This document shows, one piece after another, positions 24,330-36,232 of a DNA stretch of 64,000 nt. Within the stretch, counting starts at the first letter, position 1; each line of letters starts with the position of its first letter. Source of the stretch: Pseudoscleropodium purum (Eukaryota > Streptophyta > Bryopsida > Hypnales > Brachytheciaceae); contig OZ017799.1 of assembly GCA_963969395.1 (NCBI GenBank), positions 18,292,501 through 18,356,500 of the forward strand, given 5' to 3'. The translations under genes and the position numbers were made by a program. Below the pieces are notes generated by a model, which saw nothing but the letters and a program-made list of their open reading frames with translations, searched no databases and was not told the DNA's origin.

Positions 24330-24790
24330 CATAATTCTTTGAACAGCACAGTAGGCAATATGTAAGATCATTGCGCTCGTACTGTACAACATGCTTGAGC
24401 AGGAACAAGGTGACGGTGTTTTTTTTGTGCTGGGCGAGATTTGACATTGTGCACCAGTTGCGGTGGAGGTCAGTGTGCCTGTGTGATTGCAAGCACCAGC
24501 TTTCTAAATTGGTAACTCAGGCAAATTTCATTTCTGTTTTTATACAAACGGACATACACTTGTGAGGACTGCAGACAGAAAAAATTTCGGACTTTTCTGG
24601 TACTTATCACGGATGATAGAACCTCGAATGTAAAGCCAGAAGAAACCTTCCCGTTAGAGTCAAAGTGTGGATATCCCCTCGGTCAAACCTCAATCTGAGT
24701 CCATTTGAATTCTGAATTTGGGGCAATGAGATCAATCGATTTGGTCATTCTAAAACCATGAATCCTTGGTCCCTTGAGTAATCCCTGAAA
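24330..24790. repeat. Duplicated intergenic block, copy 2 of 2
   Basis: Homologous to 9190-9600. The orphan catalytic-loop exon found after that block at 9643-9927 is deleted here; homology resumes directly in the 3' flank block. Confidence 0.8.
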
Positions 24791-25027
24791 TACGAACTGA
24801 CCCACACCAGATAGCCTCAGGGGAGTGCGGTCCTCCCACCACAGGTAGTCAATCGAGAGAAGCTAGATGTTGCCCATTATCCTCAAATTCTCACCCTTAG
24901 GTCCTGCTCGACTTGCCACAACAATCATTATTGCCACAGCAACGCAACTTGTTGCTTCGAAGGCTCAGCCAGGCCCAGCCAAGCACACCACTAACATACC
25001 AATCACTGGAGATATGAGGAAGGGAAA
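24790..25027 (-). repeat. 3' flank block of the kinase units, copy 3
   Basis: Matches 1-300 and 9928-10200. It lies immediately downstream of the stop codon at 25028, so it probably includes the 3' UTR of the intact gene. Confidence 0.7.
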
Positions 25028-28000
25028 TCATTCGACCAAATCGAGAAAATTCGGCGGTAAGTCCGTGCGGTCCACCCAAGTGAGAAGGCCTTTCGAAAAA
25101 CAAAGGCCTCGCAGGACGCTCCAGGCCTGGTTTAAGTCCGGACGGGCCTTCGGACTGTCCGATGTACAATTCTTCGCAAGCTCTGCCACAGAGAGGATGC
25201 CCTTCTCCATCTTGGACAGGGGCGAATCAAAATTCACGCCCACGACTAGGTGGGGGTCCAGAGCGTGGGAATTATAACGAGTCGCATATCCCGGTTTAGA
25301 CACCCAAAACTCCTCCCTGAACCACGTGACGAGGTCCTGCCTCTCGTTCACCGCGGGTCGCCCTGTGAGCAGCTCCGTCAACACCACACCAAAGCTGTAC
25401 ACATGAGCCGCCTTGGTTTGCTCCTTATCTCCTGAAGGAAACCATGCCGTCAGAATCATCTGGAGGCCAGAATTACGAGTGTGAACACCTACATGACCCA
25501 AAAGCGGATTTTAAACTCGATGACTCTCAATTTTCGATGCTCTTCCGGTTAGGATTGGGACATCTGGGGTCGTTCATTTGTTCCATACTAATCATTTCCC
25601 GCCCATGCATCTCATGCTCTTCAATGATTACGTGATTTAGAATCTGCTGACTCCATTAAAATTACGTTTTCCGAAATTTGATCAATCGAACTGGTCATTT
25701 CAAAACCATGAACCCATGGCCCTCTCAGGGATACGCGCACTGGGCAGCATGCACTTACCTAAGAACTCGGGAACAGTGTATATGGAGGGACCGCGTGGCA
25801 GGCTGCCCTGCGCGAGCCCGAAACCCGGGACCTTGGCATTTAAGTTGTGGTCGAGGAGCACATTGGAAGCATTCAAATGCACGTCAAAGAAATGCGAACC
25901 AATCCAGTACAGATGATGCAAGGCTTCAACAACGTCCAAGCCGATCTTCAGCCTCTGCTTCCACGAGAGAGGCTCGGTATGATTCCTCGCCTGGTATATG
26001 AGCAAATACTGAGCGAGAGTGCCTTGCGACATGTATTCGTTCACGAGCAGCAAATCATCGTCGTCAATGCAGTAGCCCAGCATCTCCACTAAGTGAGGGT
26101 GCCTCACACTCATCCACCCTCTCAATTCAAATGTGATAAACTCAAAGCCTAGCCTGGTCACTACGCCCTTCATCCTCTTCACTGCGACCCTCCTACCGTT
26201 CCCAATGATGGCTTTGTACACCACACTACATTGACCGCGGCCCAAGATGTTGCTCTCCGCGAAGTTGTCCGTGGCAAATTGGAGATCATAGATGGTGAAC
26301 GTCCTAATCAATCTCTCGCAAGAATTATGCGTCATGTTGCCTGTCGCGGATTGGAGATCATGGATGGTGGATGTCCTAATCCATCTCTCCCAATAATTAC
26401 GCATCATTTTGCCCATCATAGATCGGAGATAATGGATGGTGGACGTCCTAATCCATCTCTCCCAAGAATTATGCGTCATGTGTAAGCTCTTCAGATACCT
26501 CAACTTTGCGCATATGTCACCAAAACAAGGGCGAGAACTAGCCTCTGGGTTCCAACATTTTTCTATTAATGCCTTCAACTTCTCATGACATCCATCTGGT
26601 AATTGTGGACGCTCACCAGCACACACAGCTTTCTTCACTTCATTAGCATTCATGTTTGGAAATGGCACATCCCCAGTCAAAATCTCCAAACAAACCATCC
26701 CAAAACTATAAACATCACATTTGAAAGGGTAATTCTCCACCAGTTCCTCATTCTTTGTTGTCCCGGTATCAACGATGTTATTGGTATTCCAAAACTTAAT
26801 TAGTTCAGGAGCCATCCATCTCGCAGTACCCTTATTTGGAGTCATATGAGATTGTGTCATACTATATTCCTTTGTTCTCGACAATCCAAAGTCTGACACT
26901 TTCACTTGCAGAGACTCATAGCCTTCCGCGTTCAGTGACTTCATACAACGCACCAAAATGTTTTGGGCCTTCAAATCTCTGTGCAAAATTCTCATCTCGT
27001 GGAGGTAATCCATAGCCTCTGCGATTTGGAGCATGACGTCAAACTCTTCAAACACGGAGAAAGGAGAACTCCGTGATCTGTCGCTCCGCAGTCTTCCTTT
27101 CAATAGTGAAAAGAGATCTTGATCCATCAATTCCATGACGATAAAACATTCTCTCATGTCCTTTCCGTGACAAAGAAAGGATACAATGTTGGGATGAGAT
27201 AAGCCTGCGAGAATTGGCACTTCTTTCTTGAAATCTGGATTATCAGTCCCATGAAAAGTCTTTACGGCCACGTCAATTCCGAGCCAGCTTGCTTTGTGCA
27301 CAGTACCATATCCGCCTCTTGCAATTTGTACCAGATCTTTCAAGTTCGTAAGGTCTCTTTCAGGAAGGACCGGTTGCAGTGATCCTGGTACAATTGAAGT
27401 GGAGCTTTGCTTGAATCTATCAATTCTCTCCAGTAGAAATGTTGCCAACTCAAAGTCATCGTTACTTGCTTGGCCGTATTGAATCAAAGTTCTCAGCTTA
27501 TTTACCAACATGCCCTCATCATTGGATGCCATCTCTTTGACAAGTTCACCTTCATCATTCCTCCAAGTGGAAACTTCATCCAGTGACAAGGTCAATGGTG
27601 AAGAATTGAACGGAGGAAGGAGGATTGTGAAGAGCTTCAAATCGAAACCTAGTGACGCAGTGAAATCTGATAAGTTCATCAACATGACAGCCGCTTGAAG
27701 CCAATGACCATTGCAACAGCCTTGAATGAAGCACTTCACTTTCTTCGCCAATATGCACAGGATCCTGAAATCTTCAAGGGTACTCTCCTTCCCATATTCA
27801 ATAGACATAGAGTTCCTGCCATGCCGGTGATTGTGCTTTAAGGATAAGCATGCCTTTTGGATAGTCTTGTCCAGACTGTCGACCAAGTATGAACACTGAT
27901 GATAGTTGATGACTTCTAAAAATTTGGAATCGCGACGAGAAGACTTCATTCGTACTTCCTCCAGACATCGTCTTGAGAACTCTAGGCATGACTCAGGACT

Positions 28001-28257
28001 TAGGAATGGATCTGAAACACAATCAAATTGTCATTTGTTGCAATATGTTAGCACACAAAGCGAGTGAACTAATTAGGAATACAAGTAAGACATTGTTGAT
28101 GAGAGAAAGTGTGCTTCCACTGGATTCAAGATCCCACACAGCAAAGATTAAAACTAGGAAAGTAACCGCCTCAAATGTTTCAGGCAATAGAAAATTTACC
28201 AACAGCTTTCTTCTTGTAGAAATGAGAAAAATACTGTTTCCAGTTGCTTTGTGCCAT
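25028..28257 (-). CDS. Complete dual-kinase gene: helical N-domain, Raf-like kinase, TMK-like pseudokinase
   Basis: Model: exons 28257-28200, 28011-25759 and 25431-25028, GT-AG introns with phase 1 at both junctions, 904 aa. Residues 1-20 are a basic leader (MAQSNWKQYFSHFYKKKAV plus a split Asp). About 50-230 is a helical bundle-like domain with KCFIQGCCNGHW, as in DUF1221/MLKL-NTD kinases. Kinase 1 covers about 244-530: P-loop IARGGYG (first Gly is Ala), Lys270 in AVKTF, HRDLKAQN at 363-370, DFG at 393-395, APE at 420-422. A linker of three 24-residue repeats covers 532-603. Kinase 2 covers about 590-890: ILGRGQCSVV, Lys631, HRD replaced by DVH, DFG by GFG, then YSFGVVLTELLTGRP. Kinase 1 should be active and kinase 2 inactive. 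There is no signal peptide or membrane span, so it is probably cytosolic or membrane-associated through the basic leader. A receptor-kinase pseudokinase fused to a Raf-like kinase suggests an intramolecular regulator or a receptor-docking module; that is inference. Confidence 0.85.
26257..26480 (-). repeat. 72-bp tandem repeat (three copies) in the inter-kinase linker
   Basis: Period 72 bp, with anchor octamers GCGTCATG / GCATCATT / GCGTCATG at 26329, 26401 and 26473. Each copy encodes 24 residues of the type ERWIRTSTIHDLQSATGN. The last copy is the natural lead-in of the TMK-type kinase (RTFTIYDLQFATDNF), so the lead-in was triplicated in frame. Confidence 0.95.
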
Positions 28258-29720
28258 GGGATCTAGCTCAAGGAATACCAATACTCAAAATATTCTTGCA
28301 ATAATAATAGTGTGGTGCGTGCCTGAAATACAAGAAAATCAACTAACATTAATTGGCGCAGTGCACTTGACTGAACCCTCGCAAGCCACTCCACGCAATG
28401 ACACCACATCATGATTTCTCAATTTCCAAATCCTAACATTCCATGTAGGGTCAATTCAGTTGTACTCACTCAAAGACCAGCAAGCTACACTCTTCCATAC
28501 AACCTGTGAAAGCATTATCCATTATCCTCATGAACTTCATAGGATGCCACTTGCAAATAAAGAAACGTTTAAGTCTCGCTGAAGAACTCAGTACAAAGTA
28601 CTCACAATTAGGGGAAAAAGAATGAATAAGTGCAACAAAACCTAAAAACTATGCCCAGTTTCCAGTACCTTTGCCAAACAAAAGACAGACAATATATACA
28701 ACCCAGGCGAAGTCCGTAGAATCCGCATTAGTAACGACCTACGCACCAAATGAAACAAGAGTTATTTTTTTCTGTAGTGCACAGTCGTAGTGCAAACATA
28801 ATGTTCCCGCGTCTCAAAGACAGCAACTACATATCTTGTTCAAAAAGTCACTCTCACACTCGTCGACAGATGCCAGCGTAATTCATGACCCTCCAAAACT
28901 GTCACGCCAATATCCAACGCAGTTGCGATGCGATCTAGTTGTGCCCAAAGTTAGATGAGTCAAATCTCCAAAAATATGTCAAATTAGGCATAAAAGCCTC
29001 TGCACTAATGGCCGATCTTTTTCCTCAGTAGGAGGAGAACGAGAACATAAATCTCTCTAAACCCCACATATCTGGCAACACAAATTTACACGAGAGATAC
29101 ACAAAAAATCTTCACAACAACCAAAACCTATCTACTACCCAACCAGATAAGGTTCGTGGAAGTTGTGCAAACCCTCATTTCCGGAAAAGCCGGACCCAAA
29201 ACCTGTCTACTGACAAGATGACCATTGAGTTCCTTTAATGCGAGAGTCTCTTTCAAAGCTACCTAGAACATTCCACACTTCCTCACACAGCAAATTACAA
29301 TCCCACAGCAAATTGCAGAGAGAGGGTTGGATGAGGTAAATGCCACATACCTTCAAAGTCCACGCAAGCTTTGCTCGAACGACCTGAAATCTAAACTATA
29401 CACGCCAAAAATCTTGCAGCCGCCACACCTTCCAATAGTTCACCAGTCCCTGCATTAGCCACCCACTTGCGCCTCATACCCTAGGTGCGCACTCGGTTGT
29501 CGGTAGAACAACGTAAGCAGACGATCAAGTCATGCTTCAAACAGATACAAACACATCCGAAATTCAATTCTGATGCAATTGATCCCCACGCAGAATTAAT
29601 CTGAAACTCCTTCGTAAGACTCGCTATCGCACTGAAAACACACTAATTCAAAGCAACACCGCAGATGGCAGACTTCGCAACCCTCTTTGCAAATGTCGGT
29701 ACAACACCCCGGAATGCCCG
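28258..29720 (-). promoter_or_regulatory. Duplicated 5' flank of the kinase genes, copy D
   Basis: Paralogous to 14961-16480 throughout and to 4337-5600 in blocks. It should hold the promoter, transcription start and 5' UTR intron of the gene at 25028-28257. Homology with copy C continues past it to about 30110. Confidence 0.5.
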
Positions 29721-32700
29721 GATACTGTGCACACTTACCAGAGCCCGTTTGGGTTCTGCACTCCAAATGTTGTGGTGTCCGAAACTCGAAGACTCGGTAT
29801 GCATGTCCATACTTAACACTCTCAAAAAGTGGCACCGACACTTAGATCAAAATATGTCACAAAAAAATAGATATTGATTATACAAGATGAACACAATGAA
29901 AACAAGAGAATCTGTGAGAGCCTACTATTGGTTTGGAGTACACCTAAAGACAATACTTCAAAAAAATCTTAACTTATTCATATGATGTCTAAACAATCTA
30001 TGCAAAAGTGCATTGGAATGCTCTTTCAATTGCTAAGAAGATTTGAAAAAGGATAATGTATGTTTAATAATAATAATTACACTCTATTGCAATTAGTGAT
30101 GATATGGGTGTACACATCTAAGTACCTATTTTTTAGTAGTCCACAATATATGTTTGAAGTCTCAATTCTATAAGTCTTTGTTCAAGGCCAAAGTCCAACT
30201 TGTGTTCATGATATGAATAGTGAGCTTTATACACAAAGGTATACAAGCACTCTATTTTCTCGCATTTGGACATGTAATGTAAAATTTAAGGTATAGGTCT
30301 ATACCTTAAAATAACCCCTTAATTAACTCCTTCATTGTGTTTTTCCAAAACACTTGAAAACTGCCATTTCTAGTATATGTACCAAATTTTTGAAAAAAGT
30401 TTTTTTACGACATATCTAACCGTAGGATCTTGTAGTATGCTAACTTGAAAACACGTGGAAAAAATTTCAGAAATTTCCTTGGCATGGATTACAAGATATT
30501 AGCATTTTAATTTACTAAAATCATTTTTTGAACCTTGCAAAGAACAAGGCAACTACACTTCACAACCTCACCTTTCAATGAAAAAATGACCAAAATGGTG
30601 GTGCTTCTTTGGGTTTGTTTTTCTAAACAAGTTGGCCATATGCTAGAAAAATTTTAGATAATTTGGAATTGTACAGTGTATAGGAAAAAAATAGTAAGTA
30701 GATAGTAGTAGAGAATGATTCAAAACATTAAATTATTAAGAATTTATTTATAGAATTGAGAAATGCCAATCCCAATGGTTGAAATGTTGTAATAAACAAT
30801 CTACATCCTTTGATTTTATTTTTTTTGGAAAATATTGAAAATTTGGTAAGTTAAAGGACTTCAAACTTTATTTTAGAGTAGGGAATCCATAATTGCCCAC
30901 AAAAGAAAAAATCCTCATAACTTTTGATTCATTGATCCAAATCAAATGATTAAAAGCTTCCCACTTATGTATAAATCTAGAAAACCAATTTCAGATTTTT
31001 ATTTTTGAAAAAAGCGATTTTTTATGATCTACCCACACTACCCGCCTAAGGAAAAAAAACATATTGTGCAATAACTTTAGACTCTTATTTCCAAATGTCA
31101 TCAAATTTAGTGCACATAAAAGATATTCCTCCTCCATACCCTTTTTTTTTTTATATAAATTTTAGCCTAAAATATGTAAATTTCTAATCACAAGAACCTA
31201 TCCAAAATTGCTATATTGCTAAAAATAGCAGGTTGGTCCCTTAGGGGTTAAGTTGTTGGTTTGGTTTGGTTTTATTTTGTTTGTTTGATATGATGAGATC
31301 TAAAAATTGTAAGTCCCTTAATGGTGTTCTTAGTATTGCTCGAAAGCTCTTTGCAAGGAGGGATGTATAGACTTTATTTCATGGCATTTAGACATATGGT
31401 GTGAACATTCTTGAATTTCAAAGTTTTTATTTATGAATTGGAAAATTGAATGAAAATATCTTTTATTTTGAAAAAACATAACTTTCACATCATATGTCCA
31501 AACACAACAAAACAAAGCCCTTGTACACCTTTGTACATAAAAGATATAGAATTTCAAAAAAAAATTTAATTTTAAAAGAAAAAAATTATTTTTACTTTTA
31601 TTTTAGCTGTGGCAATAGCACATGACATACTAGTTTTTATTTAAGTCAATCCTCATGAACAATTACAATGCCATCTGAATCAAATAAGAAACAAAAGCAA
31701 GCACTAAATTAAAATATTTTAAAAATATTTTTTTAAATTTATTTATTATAGATTATATTTTTGTATGTGAAAAGATTTGAATCATTAAAAAACAAAGAGT
31801 TATCAATGGTTTAATTTGCTTGCTACAACAAGCTCACCATTGGAATTAGGGTGATTGCAAAAAAGAACTCCTGTTTTTTGTAGTGTTTTGCCAAAACTAC
31901 AGTTTCTACGCTCAATACTACGAGTATTCAAAACAAAACAATCTCAATCATTGATAAAAAATTTCAATAGCTATAAAACCCGTTTTGAGTATTAAGAATA
32001 ATTGCAAGTACTAAAATAATATTGTTTGAAAAAAAAGACAAATTATTACCAAAACTAGATACAACTAGATATAAATTAGTAATAAACATAAAATTATGAA
32101 GAAAAAAAATTGGAAATTGGAAATTTGTGAGGACTTGATGATAATCAAGTTTCATCAAAAAAATAAAGTCAAAACCATCTTCAATGTTCAAAGGTACGCA
32201 CGCAAGGGAGACCTATTTATATGAATATAGAGGCCATAAAATAATGTATTTTTAAATTTCTTTTGGTTTTCACATGTCTTCCTACTATAGAAATAGACCA
32301 CAAAAATTTCAACCCTAGATCATTGATTTTGGATACTCCATAGTACTAAAAACCCCTAAACCTCAAAGTGTGACAAATTAGCAAAATTGATTTTTAAATA
32401 TAATTTTTTTTTAATTTACAAAAATAAGATATATTAGTAAAATCAAATAATCCATCCCCAATAAAAAGTTCATTGGAATCTACCTTCAAAAGTTTCAACA
32501 GAAAACAACTTTGTTACTTTGAATGTGATGCAAAAATGTGTAGATCTTTCTTGCAATCACCCATTAGTGAGTTCCAATTCAATCATAGACCTATGAACAA
32601 TTTGGTGTTTTTTTCTATTTCATTTTTATTTGGATTTTAACACTTTTTTAAATAATGAAAATCAAGTTAGATTTTTTGTATTTTTTATTAAAACTTCTAA

Positions 32701-33624
32701 ACTCAATTCTTTATTATAAAAAAATTTAACTCAAAATTTTTAGTACAAAAATTTTTAAGGTAAGAAGATTTAAAGCCTCATATTTTAGACAAGCTAGGTG
32801 CAAAAACCATCAATTCTAATGTATGAGCATGAAAATGCAAGCACATGAGCCTTGAGCATATGTATAAGTAGATATCCTACAACCATTGAAGATGCTTCTA
32901 ACATAAACACCTATAATATAAGTATCTAGAACATAGTTAAATTTTAATCATAGAAGGTTTTTGTAATATAGACACCTATAATATAAGTATGCAGTCTTCT
33001 GAACTCATAGGCTTATACTCTTAGATTCACATAATAGCACCTTTGTGCAAAAAATGATTTCTTTTCTTTAAATGCCTATATCTTCATTATCTTGTAATCT
33101 AGACTATTGAAGGTTTTGAAATTTCTTCCAAACAAATATATAGTCATCTAGTGCAAAATCCTATTCTTTGATATGTGCAAAAAACAAATGTTTAAAATAT
33201 TTGCTCTTTGCAATGGAAACAGTTTGTTGTGTCAATCTAGTTGTAGCCCTTGAAGGTTGTATGTTTAAAAATAAATAAAAACAAAATCATGACAATTTAG
33301 ACTCTCCTTGCTCTCAACCAATGAGTCCAAGCACAAAATGCTTAACACATATCTCATAAATGCTCAAGGCATGCTTTAAGCTTCTTTGAGTTTGCTCAAA
33401 ACTAAACAAAATGATAGAGTCTTGATAAGATCATTAATTTAAAAATAATTTTTAATCATATGAATTCAAACTAGATGTGTTATGAATGAATCGTATAGGG
33501 AAAGAAATCACAATTATATTGCTTATGAAGTCTTTGAATCTTTTTTTTACATGTCAAATCTAAAATTCAAGTCATAAAAAAAAATTATGAGGTTAAAGAA
33601 CATAATATGCATAACCGCAAGGAA

Positions 33625-33701
33625 ATGTTGTCATTTTCTGTCATTTTGGACATTGTCTGTCAATTAGGACATGTCAATTTAGACACCGTTTTCTTATAGT
33701 G
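33625..33701. mobile_element. Orphan CACTA-type terminus
   Basis: Read in reverse from 33701 the sequence begins CACTATAAGAAAAC and then carries repeated TTGACA / TGACAG motifs, as do both ends of the large CACTA element at 41981-63438. No partner end was found in the window, so it is either a solo remnant or the end of an element that is not recognisable. Confidence 0.55.
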
Positions 33702-34590
33702 ACCACAATTGATTGTCAGCTTCTCAAAATCTACTCTACAAATTTTTCTTAATGAATTTTCAATGTAATTCCCTCTACACACTTTAAGATCTAATACATT
33801 TGAGGCTTACCTCCAAGAGCACCTAATACTATGAATAAACAAGATTTGAAATAGATACCTCTGTACAAAATCTTTAAAAAGAAATCATAAATAATTTATT
33901 TCAAAATTATATTTTTGATATATAATATACACTTTAAACAATATTTCATCTTTAAAAAATACCCAAAATAGTATTTGGTGAGATTTTATTTAACTTCAAA
34001 GTTTAGTTGACACTCAAATGTGGTGCTTTTGATCTTAGTTTAAATCTTGGCATCTAGTGGATGAATTGTGAATAAAGTACAATGAAGCACAATGACAAAC
34101 AAAGTACAATAAAGTATGTTGAAAAACAAAACTTGCCTTATTCTTTAGTAGTGTGGTTATATGATGCTTTATGACTTTTGTGTAATGTTCTAAATTTGTA
34201 TGTGTACTGTTTTGAATTAGTTTGTATAGAGATAGGAAGAAAAGAAAGAATTCTAAAAAAAAGAAATTATTTTTTATTCTTTTGAGATTATAATTTGTTT
34301 TACCCCATACTTCAAGATATACCTTCCCCTCTTTAGGATAAAATTTTGTATACTTAAAGAAGTTGTCAACCTTTTTTTATTTTATTCATGACTAAATTTT
34401 TTGTAATATAGAATCTTTAGATAAGGATACTATTTTAATTCAAGTACAAAATATTTTGGGATGATTTTATTGTAATTAAATGGATATAGAATGATATGAA
34501 ATAACTAATTAACCCCTAAGTCTTAAGACCATTTTTTTTGTCAAAAAATACTCAAAACTAACATTTCTACTATGTTTAGTCTAGAAATAA

Positions 34591-34593
<3 letters not shown>

Positions 34594-34630
<37 letters not shown>
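34594..34630. repeat. (TA)n microsatellite
   Basis: About 36 bp of uninterrupted AT dinucleotides. The two frames of about 90 codons that cross it on opposite strands are artefacts of the repeat. Confidence 0.95.
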
Positions 34631-34632
<2 letters not shown>

Positions 34633-35330
34633 GTCTTGGCTTCACTAATTTTTGGTTCACTAGCTTTGTTGTAGTTGTACTACATATAGAGTGCTTAGCT
34701 TCATATTGTGTAGCTTCAAAATTGAACAAAAGAAAAAATAGAATCATAAAGATTTTCAACATAAATAAGATTATCATTGGAATAAATCCATTTTTATATT
34801 CAATTCTACTAACCAAATCTCAATTATTATTTAAATATCACTTCCATTCATAATACAAATTTTCAAATATTTTACAACAATTATTGAAATAACTTTTGAG
34901 ATAGAGCTAGATGGTTTTTCTATTCATAACATTCAATAGGCTTTAGCCCCTTTTCTTCATGTACCTTGCTCATCACATTGAGCTTCCACCATAACATTCA
35001 CTATCATAGGTATTGGTTGCCTTCCCTCTGACAGAATGGTGCCAAATATTTGACACCAAGTCAATAGCTAAAAGATACGTGTCAATTTTTGTCAAAGTCC
35101 AGATTGGTTACTACTAACTTGGAGTACTTACATAAACAATTATTTTGATTTAAAAAAATGCACAAAATTCACAAAATCACGATAAATGTAAACCCAAATA
35201 CATCCAATTCAAAGTACAAAAATAATAAGTTTTAATAAAATGGCTACAAAATTATTAAAGGAATCAATTTTTCAATTCAATTTTCCTTAGAAACACATTA
35301 TTAGCCACTTGTGGTGCATGATGTGAGTTG

Positions 35331-35935
35331 AGAGGACAATTCTTTATATATCTATGGGGTACTAGTTGGTAGAACAAACAATGTGGGATATGTAAATTTC
35401 AATTTGTAGTTTTTCAACCACTCATAGTTTAGTGAATTTAAAGCAAAGAATTGTGATTGAAGTAGAATTTTAGACCTCATTTAGGCATAGTATAAAAACG
35501 TTTTTTTTTAAACTTTGAATTGAAAAAATTTGGTAAATAAATTTAAGTTTTCTCTCTAAAAATCCTTTTGAGATTTAGATCCTCCAATCAAAAGTTATGG
35601 ACAAATTTTAGAGAGGGGTTGGAAGAAAATTTCTTTTTGACATTTTCAAAAATCTTCTTTGAATTTTGTCCATAACTTTTGATTGGAGGATCTAAATTTC
35701 AAAAGGATTTTTGGAGATGAATTTGATCTTAATTTAACAATTTTTTATATTAAAGTTTGTCTAAAAAAAGTTATTATACTATGCTTAAATGAGGTTTGAA
35801 ATTTTATTTCAATCACAATTTCTACTTTTGATTTTAACTATGAGTGTTTAAGAAACTATAAATCCTAATTTATAAATCCCACATGGGTTGTTCTACCTCC
35901 TACCACCCCATAGGTATAAAGAGCTTCTCTCCATG
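35331..35935. mobile_element. About 600-bp long inverted repeat (foldback)
   Basis: Left arm about 35331-35608 and right arm about 35663-35935, centred near 35635. The inner 40 bp are nearly perfect (CCTCCAATCAAAAGTTATGG opposite CCATAACTTTTGATTGGAGG), and the outer parts, such as TCTATGGGGTA opposite TACCCCATAGG, are more diverged. No coding capacity. The spacer is about 55 bp, so a transcript would fold into a long hairpin. Confidence 0.85.
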
Positions 35936-36232
35936 TTTAAAATTTCAAAATAAGTTATTGCAATGGCCAAATAGTAAATTGCTATAGTATGTTACCTAAA
36001 GGACTCTAACTTGGGAGTGTAGACAAACCATTTTTCTTAACAAATCATGTTGATTTCTATATTTTGTCCAAGATTTAGCAAAAGAAAATGAAGTATGTGA
36101 AAAATTTACTACCACTATTTCAGTACTGCCACCTTAGATTATCGATGCGTGGATGAATCTTGTGGATGACACCTCCAATGAAGGAAAGGCAGCCTCCATG
36201 AAGGCTATTGAATGTTATGACCTCTTTACTTA

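Larger units (their letters stand above)
29900..35330. other. A+T-rich gene-free interval
   Basis: Very A/T-rich with long homopolymer runs, and no supported coding sequence. 29910-30110 is the distal end of the segmental duplication shared with 17300-17520. 32170-32345 and 33075-33230 are dispersed-repeat copies. 33625-33701 looks like a CACTA terminus. Confidence 0.6.

Noticed and set aside
34541..34853. 91- and 93-codon frames around 34.6 kb
   Set aside because: Both cross the (TA)n microsatellite and encode Tyr-Ile repeats; not genes.
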